A DNA stretch of 64,000 bases from Tritrichomonas musculus (taxonomy: Eukaryota; Parabasalia; Tritrichomonadida; Tritrichomonadidae): positions 1,736,001-1,800,000 of the forward strand of contig JAPFFF010000001.1 of the NCBI GenBank assembly GCA_039105265.1, in the 5' to 3' direction. The notes under the pieces were generated by a model, which worked only from the letters and a program-made list of their open reading frames with translations, was not told the DNA's origin and did no database searches. The translations under genes were made by a program, and so were the position numbers. Below, piece after piece: positions 43,103 to 51,223 of this stretch; position 1 is the first letter of the stretch; every line of letters starts with the position of its first letter.

Positions 43103-43449
43103 TTTCACAAAAATAAAAATTCAACTATAATGCCACATTGTTCATTTTATTTTAGTTTATGGCTTATACTATTGAGAAATAGTATGAAAATTAAAAAAGA
43201 CAATAAAAAAAAAAAAAAGGAAAAAAAAAAAAAAAAAAAACTTATCGCCTGATACTTATTGACCTTGGAGGTTAAGGTCAATATTGACCTTATATCGTAC
43301 ATCAGAAAAAAAAGTTTGAAACTTTTTTGAACTTTTGTAAAAAATACCTTGAGTTTGCTTTTTTTTTTTAAAAAAAAAAAAAAATCAACAGTAAGAATTT
43401 TAATGAAAAATCACTCATTAATTTATAAATTTAAATCACTTTTTTTATA
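43103..43449. other. spacer with poly(A) runs and a 20-bp perfect palindrome
   Basis: A runs at about 43204-43240 and 43370-43384. Palindrome taaggtcaatattgacctta at 43273-43292. A further attgacctt half lies just upstream. No gene. Confidence 0.55.
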
Positions 43450-45795
43450 TTAATGAAGCCTGTTTATTTGAGTAAAACTTGGAAAAGCAGTTGAAGCAAT
43501 TTGGACATGATAATATATTGAAATATTATGTAATGATGTGCATCCTTGGAAAGCAGATTCTCCAATAGATCTTATTGATGAAGGAACAGAAACATATGAA
43601 AGAGAAGTGCATTCACAAAACGTCATTTTTTGAATTTCTATGACTGAAGAAGAAAATTGGAATCTTGACAATGATTTACATCCTTCAAAAGACTCAGTTC
43701 CTAGTTTATTGACTGAAGAAGGAAGATTTACTTCTTTAAGTGCAGTGCATCCTAGAAATGCAGAATCACCTATTTCAGTGACCGATTCAGGAATAGATAT
43801 TTGCTTTAAGGAAATGCATCCTGCAAAAGCAAAATTACCAATAATTACAACCGTTACTGGAATTTTTATTTCAACAAGTTGTTCGCATCTAAAGAACAAT
43901 TTCTCTTCTATTGACGTTGTAAAATCTGGAATTATGGCTGATTTCATGCTATTAACCAACAACTGATTATGTTCTTTGAGACGGTTTATTTCTTCATCTT
44001 GCTTTTCTTTAATTTTATCCATTCTCTCTCTAACACGATAAATTTCCAATCTCATGTTTCTTCTGATCTCTTCCTTCACTTGATCAATAATTCCATTTTC
44101 TTCTAGTATATGATTTAAATATCCCAGCAATTCTCTTTTTGTGCTTTCTTTATATTGATCTATATCGCGCTGAAAGCTTGATTTTAAGTTATTTATTGTT
44201 GATTGATTGTCCTCCTTTATTTGAACAATTGATGTGCGATTATCTTGTTTTATTTGCTCAATTGAAGCCTGATTATTAGTTTTTATTAGATTAATAGACG
44301 CTTGATTATCATTTTTTATTTGAGCAATAAAAGCTTGATTATCTTCTTTTATTTTAGTAATTGAATCTTGATTATCGTTTTTTATTTGAGTAATAGAATC
44401 TTGATTATCATTTTTTATTTGAGTAATAAAAGCTTGATTATCATTTTTTATTTGAGTAATAGAATCTTGATTATCATTTTTTATTTGAGCAATAAAAGCT
44501 TGATTATCTTCTTTTATTAGTCTAATCACATTTTGATTATCGCTTCTTATTATATTAATATCTTTTTGGTTATCTGTTTTGATTTGATCAAAATAAGCAT
44601 TATTATCATTATTAATTTGCCTTATATAAGAATGATTAGATGACCTTATTTCTTCTATCGCATTTTGATTATCTGTTTTTATTTGATTGATACTCGACTC
44701 AATTTTTGAATCTATTAGTTGTTCATTTTCTCTTTTTGTTTCAACATTCTTATCATGAATATATGAATTTATTGCGTTTAGTTGCTCCTGAACCTCATTT
44801 TTTATATTGTCCAATTTTTCGCTATTTTTTTCTTCTATCTCTCTCATTTTTTCTTTGTTTTCTAAGATGATTCGATCCAAATTTGACTGAGTTTCTTCTT
44901 TAAAATTATTAAAACTATCCCTAATATCAGACGACACATGTTGAATGTTTTCAGTTGAGATTCGTTCAAAATCGGCTTGTTTCTCATGAATCAATTGTTC
45001 AATTCTCATTTTACAATCATTAGTTAATTTCTCATTTTCTGAATAAATATAATTTTGCACTTGTGCTAAGGAGCTGTTTCTCTCTTCTTCTTTTTGTAAA
45101 ATGCTTTTTAATAGCAAAGAATTAATGAAATTAAAGTCAAAATCATTTGGAGATTTTCTTATTAAAATATTCAAATATTTTAATGGATCTTTACCAAAAT
45201 CTGCTCTAGAAAATAATACAGAAGCCTTTCTCCCATTCCTATTTAGGTATTCCAGCAAAAAATCAATGATTTCATTTTGATTATCTTCATCTTTTCTATA
45301 TTTTTCATAATAATTTGCTAGTATATTATAAAGAACTGGAACCTTTAATGATAAAAATTTTTCATCATTAATGAAAAACATCAATTTCTTCGAAATGATT
45401 TCAACATATTCATTTATCTCTATATTATTTGCATTTTGAATTGAAAGGAGAATTGGCAATATAAGTTCATTATAATGAGCTTCAATGTATCCATCACATT
45501 CTTTTATCAATGCTTCAGCCTTAAATTGCTCTGATAGCATTTTAATGAATATCACATTATCATTGTTTATCACATAGTTATTCTCGTCATTGAGCAATTT
45601 TATAAAATTGACTATTGAATCGTCTGGAAAATTAATATCTTCATACTTTTCATCTTGAATCAATTTAATGTTTTTCTGTATTTCTAGTTCATTTTTCTTT
45701 TCCCACAAAAAAGTGGACTTATATTGTGCATGACCATATAAAAAAGGAAAATTGTTATCTTTGTAAATAAAGTAATGATATTTACTTTGATTCAT
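43450..45795 (-). CDS. BTB-like / hendecad coiled coil / LRR_5 (BspA-type) protein
   Basis: 781 residues. Residues 1-250 are a helical region resembling the BTB/BACK module found in trichomonad LRR proteins (weak call). About 270-370 is a Glu/Lys coiled coil. About 368-543 holds sixteen tandem 11-residue repeats of the type ITQIKNDNQDS. About 590-625 is further coil, and about 630-781 has five or six BspA-like LRR_5 units (SVTEIGDSAFLGCTALKEV). It has no signal peptide or membrane segment, so a cytosolic or cytoskeletal role is likelier than adhesion, although BspA relatives are often discussed as surface proteins. TCATTT lies about 20 bp before the ATG on the minus strand. Confidence 0.82.
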   Translation of the reverse strand: MNQSKYHYFIYKDNNFPFLYGHAQYKSTFLWEKKNELEIQKNIKLIQDEKYEDINFPDDSIVNFIKLLNDENNYVINNDNVIFIKMLSEQFKAEALIKECDGYIEAHYNELILPILLSIQNANNIEINEYVEIISKKLMFFINDEKFLSLKVPVLYNILANYYEKYRKDEDNQNEIIDFLLEYLNRNGRKASVLFSRADFGKDPLKYLNILIRKSPNDFDFNFINSLLLKSILQKEEERNSSLAQVQNYIYSENEKLTNDCKMRIEQLIHEKQADFERISTENIQHVSSDIRDSFNNFKEETQSNLDRIILENKEKMREIEEKNSEKLDNIKNEVQEQLNAINSYIHDKNVETKRENEQLIDSKIESSINQIKTDNQNAIEEIRSSNHSYIRQINNDNNAYFDQIKTDNQKDINIIRSDNQNVIRLIKEDNQAFIAQIKNDNQDSITQIKNDNQAFITQIKNDNQDSITQIKNDNQDSITKIKEDNQAFIAQIKNDNQASINLIKTNNQASIEQIKQDNRTSIVQIKEDNQSTINNLKSSFQRDIDQYKESTKRELLGYLNHILEENGIIDQVKEEIRRNMRLEIYRVRERMDKIKEKQDEEINRLKEHNQLLVNSMKSAIIPDFTTSIEEKLFFRCEQLVEIKIPVTVVIIGNFAFAGCISLKQISIPESVTEIGDSAFLGCTALKEVNLPSSVNKLGTESFEGCKSLSRFQFSSSVIEIQKMTFCECTSLSYVSVPSSIRSIGESAFQGCTSLHNISIYYHVQIASTAFPSFTQINRLH

Positions 45796-46061
45796 TTTTT
45801 TTTTAAAAAAAATGATTATTTTTCACTTCACATCACTAATGAAATGATTAGGTAAAATTTTCCTTTATTTTCCAAAATAGAATTTTTTTCCCATTTTCAA
45901 TGAAGATGAACAAAATAAGTTTATAACTTAAATGTTCTAAAGTTAGATTCAATTAGCTTGGGACAAACTTTTTCAAAATTACTCATTCTATAATGCAAGA
46001 TTTTCAGGGAAACATTGAAAAAAATTGAATGTTGTCCCAAGCATTTTGAATACAGCTTTAA
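45796..46061. other. spacer with a short inverted repeat
   Basis: cttgggacaa near 45957 and ttgtcccaag near 46032 form a roughly 85-bp stem-loop-like unit, possibly a MITE relic. No gene. Confidence 0.4.
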
Positions 46062-46063
46062 TA

Positions 46064-46348
46064 CAGTATAGTAAAAAAATATGAAATCGTCAAAAAATAC
46101 TAAAAAAGTTGGAAAATACACTTTTTCAAAGAAATAAGGCCAAATTTGCTTGGCTAATTCTTTTTATCGTCATTTGAAAAAATGGATTTTCGAACTTTTT
46201 CGTAAAATTCAAAAAGCTGGAAAAGCTACTTTTTCAAATGACGATAAAACAATATTTACTCAAAAAAATTGAGTGTTTATTATGAAAAAGCTTGTTTTCC
46301 AACTTTTTGAATAATATTTTTACGTTTTCATATTTTTTTACTATACTG
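46064..46348. mobile_element. 285-bp Tc1/mariner-type MITE
   Basis: Long terminal inverted repeats: the first 23 bases, beginning cagtatagtaaaaaaa, are identical in both ends, and similarity extends to about 65 bp. TA dinucleotides flank the element (46062-46063 and 46349-46350), the Tc1/mariner target duplication, and the CAGT tip is typical. A second internal inverted repeat (ttatcgtcatttgaaaaa and its complement) makes nearly the whole element fold on itself. It has no ORF. It ends 70 bp before the U-box start codon. Confidence 0.82.
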
Positions 46349-46407
46349 TAGTGGGAAAAAGATGGAAAATTTGGTTTTTCTTTTATTATATATTTGCTTT
46401 GTTCATA

Positions 46408-46414
46408 TCATTTT
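46408..46414 (+). promoter_or_regulatory. Inr-like TCATTTT deciding the U-box start
   Basis: A TCATTTT lies about 10 bp before the internal ATG 46419. This favours 46419 over the upstream ATG 46362, whose 19 extra residues would be a hydrophobic stretch unlike the family. Confidence 0.5.
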
Positions 46415-46418
46415 TATA

Positions 46419-46895
46419 ATGACTGATAATGAGATTGTTCCAAATCGCTTTATTGATCCGTATACTCGGGAAATTATGAATGATCCTGTGAAAATGGAAG
46501 ATGGTTATACTTATGAAAGAAATACTATTATAAATTATATGAACCAAAATTCAAACAGATCCCCACTGACAGGACAAGTGATGTCGAGAACAATGGAACC
46601 AAACAAAGATCTCAAAGATGACATCATAAAATATAATGAAAACAAAAGTCCAAAAAAAATAAATCTGATAGTGGAAAACTATGATGGAAGAAAATTCATG
46701 TTGAATTTATTTGAAAATGATAAAGTGGAGGAAATAAAAAAAATGCTGTCACTTAGAACTAATACTAAAGTTGGTTTTATTAAATTAACATTTAATGGAA
46801 AATTTTTGGCCAAAGATTGTGAAAAATTAAAAAATCTCAATATGAAGGATAACTCCTTAATAAAGGTAGTTGACACAGGCAGTCATGGAGGATAA
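46419..46895 (+). CDS. U-box protein with C-terminal ubiquitin-like domain ending Gly-Gly
   Basis: 158 residues. Residues 5-68 form a U-box (PNRFIDPYTREIMNDPV, DGYTYERNTI, SPLTGQVM, then DLKDDI), the E2-binding fold of U-box ubiquitin ligases. Residues 80-158 form a ubiquitin-like beta-grasp domain (INLIVENYDGRKFMLNL, KVGFIKLTFNGKFLA, a LKNLNMKDNSLIKV tail). The protein ends SHGG, the di-glycine end found on conjugated ubiquitin-like proteins. Most U-box proteins do not carry a UBL with free GG. Start choice is explained at the initiator entry; starting at 46362 would add a hydrophobic leader. Confidence 0.82.
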   Translation: MTDNEIVPNRFIDPYTREIMNDPVKMEDGYTYERNTIINYMNQNSNRSPLTGQVMSRTMEPNKDLKDDIIKYNENKSPKKINLIVENYDGRKFMLNLFENDKVEEIKKMLSLRTNTKVGFIKLTFNGKFLAKDCEKLKNLNMKDNSLIKVVDTGSHGG

Positions 46896-47386
46896 TATAA
46901 ACAAAGTGTACTCAAACATTTCATTAAATGCCAAAAACAAATGCACAAAATTTTTCGTTTATCAAAAGAAATCATCATCCAATCAAATCGATTTTTATAG
47001 TAATTTCATTTTAGTTTTTTAAAATTTAATTCTCAATAATATTTATTATTAAACTTTTTTTTTTTTTAAAAAAAAAAAAAGTACATAAATAGATCATCCT
47101 GCCTTTGAAAGAAAATGATTATTTATTTGCTAATATTGGCCATTTGTTCGTCATCAACCAAGTCAATATTTTCTTAAATAACGATAAAATCACCAATTTA
47201 GAAAAAGTCAATTTTTACATCGAAAATTTAAACTTTTTGTGACTATTTCAAATCTATTCAAAAAATAATTAAATTTGAATTCAAACAAAGAAAAAAAGCT
47301 AACAGAAAAAGTTCGATAAAAATTTCTCTTTCTTAAAAGATTTTTATTCGAAAAATTCATTTCACTATTTCTTCTTTAAACAGCAA
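46896..47386 (+). other. AT-rich spacer
   Basis: T and A runs at about 47058-47080. An initiator-like TCATTTCACTATT at 47358-47370 precedes the next gene by 17 bp. No gene. Confidence 0.45.
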
Positions 47387-48382
47387 ATGTCACCAATGGA
47401 AGTTAATTTTAGAGATATATGCGGAAAACACTATAATTTACAAATATCAAAAGATGCAAACGTTTCAGATGCATGCAGATTATTATCAAAAAAAATCGGT
47501 GTACAAGAAAACCAAATATTTCTTGTTTCATCAGATGAAGACATGAATTTTTATCAAAATGGAGAAAAAATGATTGATGTTATAGAAGAAAATCCAGAAT
47601 TTGTCATCTTTATGAAAATCCTAATCCAAAATCAATTTATCACCAACTCAAATTCAGTTAAAAATCAAGAAAAAGATAATATAATGGATGAAAATCAAAA
47701 ATCCACAGAAAAAAATAATGATAACAATGCAATCGGACTAAATCGACCAATTTTTGACCATTACCTGAAAGTTCCTCAACCAAAGATGTTTAATACTTTA
47801 CAAAGTATCAAACAATGGTGCTATACTGGCTTTTACGATGAATATGCTTTTGTTGTAAATGATATACCTCATGATTTTCAGCATAAAGTCAGTCAAATCG
47901 CAGAACTTGGCTATTCACTTGATGATATTAAAGAAGCACTTCGTACAACTAATTATGATGTTCAATTAGCAATTCATTATCTTTTATATCATAGTAATCG
48001 TAATGATGACGATCTATATGACGATGATTCTGATAGTGAAAAAGAATATTTAGATGACAGTGATATTGAAGCTGAATATGTAGATGAAATTAATCAAGCA
48101 AACAGAGATCTTGCTTTAAATATAAATGACAATGATAATGATATCAAGGAAGATACGACAAAAGTTGAAAATAACAAAGATACAACTGATAAGAATGATA
48201 TCAGTAATATTAACAATAATAGCAAAATCAATAATGATACAAACGATGATAGTAAAAAGAATATCAATATTCAAAACCAGAATGAAATCCCAACTAATCC
48301 ATTTTATCGACCTTTTTTACCATATGGACAAGATAAAAAACAAGAGTGTGCAGATGCAAGCGACATTTCAACAACTAGTTAA
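47387..48382 (+). CDS. UBL-UBA protein (Rad23/ubiquilin-like adaptor)
   Basis: 331 residues. Residues 1-85 resemble a ubiquitin-like domain (VNFRDICGKHYNLQI, VSDACRLLSKKIGVQENQIFLVS). About 160-205 hold a UBA domain (KVSQIAELGYSLDDIKEALR, NYDVQLAIHYLL). The rest is an Asp/Asn-rich acidic tail. UBL-UBA proteins deliver ubiquitinated cargo to the proteasome; here the UBL is divergent and a second UBA or STI1 region is absent, so the exact subfamily is open. It is 490 bp downstream of the U-box-UBL gene, on the same strand. Confidence 0.75.
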   Translation: MSPMEVNFRDICGKHYNLQISKDANVSDACRLLSKKIGVQENQIFLVSSDEDMNFYQNGEKMIDVIEENPEFVIFMKILIQNQFITNSNSVKNQEKDNIMDENQKSTEKNNDNNAIGLNRPIFDHYLKVPQPKMFNTLQSIKQWCYTGFYDEYAFVVNDIPHDFQHKVSQIAELGYSLDDIKEALRTTNYDVQLAIHYLLYHSNRNDDDLYDDDSDSEKEYLDDSDIEAEYVDEINQANRDLALNINDNDNDIKEDTTKVENNKDTTDKNDISNINNNSKINNDTNDDSKKNINIQNQNEIPTNPFYRPFLPYGQDKKQECADASDISTTS

Positions 48383-48655
48383 TTTTAGTCATGAAAATTT
48401 CAGTAAAAGAATGTGAAATTTTAAAAAATATCTTTTATTAGAAGTCAAAGAATATCTTGCATCAAATCAGCTCTTCATGAATTATTGCAGAAGATTATAG
48501 TTAAATGATTATTCAAGAAAATTTACTACAACTTCAATATGACAGATATTTCCTCGTTTTCACTCAATAAAAATTCCCTATAATATATTTTATTTCCCAA
48601 TTTGTTTTTATTCTATATTTTTGCATTTCAATTGAGTCAAAAAAAGTTGAAAAAA
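48383..48655 (+). other. spacer before tRNA-Lys
   Basis: AT-rich; no gene. The A run ending at 48655 is the T-run Pol III terminator of the minus-strand tRNA. Confidence 0.5.
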
Positions 48656-48729
48656 TACCCCCGACGGGAATTGAACCCGCGACTTCCGGATTAAAAGTCC
48701 GTTGTTCTAACCTACTAAACTACAGAGGC
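48656..48729 (-). tRNA. tRNA-Lys (anticodon TTT)
   Basis: Minus strand. Acceptor stem gcctctg/cgggggt (with wobble pairs), D-arm AGTTTAGTAGGTTAGA, anticodon loop cttttaa (TTT, Lys), T-arm gcggg-ttcaatt-cccgt, followed by a T6 terminator. No intron; the 74 bp include the discriminator A. Confidence 0.93.
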
Positions 48730-49123
48730 TTCCTGATATATATAGGATTTATCATTTTTTCTAAGTTTCATTTTAACACATTTTTTTTTGGATCAGAAAA
48801 AAAAATATGATAAGAAAAGATCTTCTAATAAATATATAATATCGTTATTATTTGTAATGTATTTCTTAATCTTAAATACTTATAAAATATCAAACTAATA
48901 TCATAAAATTTCAAAAATAAAAGTTTTTTTTTATATATTTTATGGTTTTCACAAAAAGTTCGATTATTAAACGCGAACAATTAAAAAGTTGTTTTCTTCT
49001 TAATTTGAATATGATGGAATTATCTCAGCCAAAAAAGAAAATATAAAATCGTTTAACATTAAATTATTATAACCTTTACAAAACGAATAAATAGAAATAT
49101 AATAGTTGCTCAATTTTTTTAAA
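48730..49123. other. AT-rich spacer
   Basis: Upstream DNA of both tRNA-Lys and the cysteine protease. TCAATT at about 49110 may act as initiator for the latter. No gene. Confidence 0.4.
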
Positions 49124-50098
49124 ATGATGCTTGCTCTTTTTTACAGTTTTATTGCTTCAAAAGTTCAATTATATCAAACTGATGAACGCCAATTTCTACA
49201 ATGGATGAGAACAAATTATAAATTTTATACTGGGGATGAGTATCATTTTCGTTTAGGTATTTTCCTTTCTCATGCTCGTTATTGCCAAAATTTCAACCGT
49301 CGCAATGATATTACATTCCGTGTTAGTACCAACAAGTTTTCTTGCTATACTCCTTCGGAATACAAATCAATTTTAGGAGTTCGTGGCTTCAGAAAGATTA
49401 TCTCACCAAAAACTAACAAAAATGAGCCAAAAATTGTGGCTCCTGATTCATATGACTGGCGCAACAAAGGACTTGTTAATCCAATTAAAGATCAAGCAAG
49501 TTGTGGCTCATGTTGGGCCTTTTCAGCAGTTGCTGCCTGCGAAAGTGCATATGCATTTACAACAGGAAATCTCCTTCAATTTTCGGAGCAAAATTTTGTT
49601 GATTGCGCCAATTGTTATGGATGTAGTGGAGGTTGGGCAGACAGTGCTTGCTACTACGCAATTTCTGACCAGAATGGTCAATTCAACTCCGAATCCGATT
49701 ATCCTTATACAGCAGTAGATGGAACTTGCTCATATGATTCAAGCAAAGCAATTGGCAAGATCACCAAACTGATAAGTGTCGAATGGCGGGATGAAAATGA
49801 CCTAAAAGAAAAAATTGCTCAATACGGAGTCGCATCAGTCAGTATTTCAGCAGGGAACACGCCATTTATGTCTTATTCTAGTGGAATTTTAGATGATGAA
49901 GAATGCCAGCCATTGTCAGACGTTGATCACGCTGTTGCAGCAGTTGGCTATGGCTCAGAAAATGGAATTGATTATTGGATTGTTCGAAATTCCTGGGGAA
50001 CTTCTTGGGGAGAAGAAGGATATGTTAGAATGATCCGTAACAAAGATAATCAATGCCAAATTGCATCGCAAGCATTTGTTATCGTTGATTCTGAATAA
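49124..50098 (+). CDS. papain-family (C1A, cathepsin L-like) cysteine protease
   Basis: 324 residues from ATG 49124. A hydrophobic leader (MMLALFYSFIAS) serves as signal peptide. The I29-type propeptide is at about 20-90 with an ERFNIN-like stretch (FRLGIFLSHARYCQNFN). The mature domain starts near PDSYDWRNKG. Catalytic residues: Gln124 (KDQASCGSC), Cys130 (CWAF), His269 (DHAVAAVGYG) and Asn289 (RNSWGTSWG). Length and layout are normal for secreted or lysosomal trichomonad cathepsin L-like proteases (clan CA family C1). It is probably made as a zymogen in the endolysosomal or secretory pathway. Confidence 0.93.
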   Translation: MMLALFYSFIASKVQLYQTDERQFLQWMRTNYKFYTGDEYHFRLGIFLSHARYCQNFNRRNDITFRVSTNKFSCYTPSEYKSILGVRGFRKIISPKTNKNEPKIVAPDSYDWRNKGLVNPIKDQASCGSCWAFSAVAACESAYAFTTGNLLQFSEQNFVDCANCYGCSGGWADSACYYAISDQNGQFNSESDYPYTAVDGTCSYDSSKAIGKITKLISVEWRDENDLKEKIAQYGVASVSISAGNTPFMSYSSGILDDEECQPLSDVDHAVAAVGYGSENGIDYWIVRNSWGTSWGEEGYVRMIRNKDNQCQIASQAFVIVDSE

Positions 50099-50324
50099 AT
50101 TAATTATTTTTATATCTTGCTTTAAATATTTCTAAAGATTAATTTTACAATATTATTTGAATCATTATTTTTTTTTCAAAAATTTAGAGTTTAATGAATT
50201 TCATTGATAATATTTATTCTTTATCATTCTATTTTTAGCTATGAATACTGTTATTTAAGAATTTTTTTTTGAAATTTAATCGTTGATTTGTAAACTTTTT
50301 GATAAATAAATTGAATTTTTATGA

Positions 50325-50987
50325 ATGCTTTTTTTACCATTTTTTCAAATGACACTCACTATAGAAAATCTCCGAAGTTTCAGAGATAAAAGCTTCTCTA
50401 ATGATGGCGACTGTCTGAATTTATTGAAAGTTCTACTTCCTTTAATTGACCAAGTTACTAATTATTATGAAATTAGTGATATTGGTTTTGAAATATTTAA
50501 AAAGAACAAAGATAATGAATATTTAAAAAAACATCTTTTAGACACCATTTTTTCTGGGGAAGATTTCAATGTTCTACACTTTTCATTTTGTCGAAAATTA
50601 TTTAAAAGTAATGTAATGATTACAATTCCAGATGTCCACCAAAAATTAGAAAAGATATTTTCAGATATTCGTGAAAATAAGCTAAAACCACCAATTGGGC
50701 CAGATTTCAAATGCATTATTCTTGCAACACCGTTAATATTCTTTCCAAATGAAATACAAAAAGAATTTAAAGAAGATTACACAAAATATTGCCATGAAAT
50801 TAATGACATATTTCATCATTCACCAATGATTAAGAGAATGGCACTTCAATGGCCAACACCTTTAAATATAAGAAATGAAATCTATGGATTAATGGATGAA
50901 AAAAATACTTTTAATCCAGATGATTTGGAAAAAGTTATAAATATGGCTGGAGATCCAAATCATATTCCTCAAGTTAATGTTTATTAG
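50325..50987 (+). CDS. hypothetical helical protein
   Basis: 220 residues with a complete, coding-like frame; the family is not recognised. Predicted mostly helical, with repeated acidic/aromatic stretches (YEISDIGFEIFKKNKDNEYL; LEKIFSDIRENKLKPP). The N-terminal eight residues are hydrophobic. A second ATG at 50349, directly after TTTTTTCAA, may be the true start. No signal for membrane insertion or catalysis. It lies between the protease and the Pmp-like gene. Confidence 0.6.
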   Translation: MLFLPFFQMTLTIENLRSFRDKSFSNDGDCLNLLKVLLPLIDQVTNYYEISDIGFEIFKKNKDNEYLKKHLLDTIFSGEDFNVLHFSFCRKLFKSNVMITIPDVHQKLEKIFSDIRENKLKPPIGPDFKCIILATPLIFFPNEIQKEFKEDYTKYCHEINDIFHHSPMIKRMALQWPTPLNIRNEIYGLMDEKNTFNPDDLEKVINMAGDPNHIPQVNVY

Positions 50988-51223
50988 ATAAAAACTATTC
51001 AACACTTTCTATTAATAACAAGTATTTGCTTTTTTTTTTATATTTTATTCAACGAAAATGGTGAAATTTTTATTTTTTTAAATGGATAAAAATGTTTTTG
51101 TCTATTCAATTTTATTTTTTAATTATCTTGCTAAATAATACAATATAAATATAATTTTTTAATAATATAACTCAATAAATATAATTTTTATTTTGTTAAT
51201 AAATTAAATCATCAAAATTTTAA

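Noticed and set aside
45957-46042. 85-bp inverted repeat cttgggacaa as a MITE
   Set aside because: Only 10 bp of perfect inverted end and no clear target duplication; kept only as a note in the spacer.
46362-46418. Hydrophobic N-terminal leader of the U-box protein
   Set aside because: A TCATTTT initiator-like motif lies inside this stretch, and U-box proteins are cytosolic; the start at 46419 is more likely.
49106-49123. Start of the cysteine protease at a TTG
   Set aside because: An ATG six codons later gives a normal signal peptide; non-ATG starts are not expected here.
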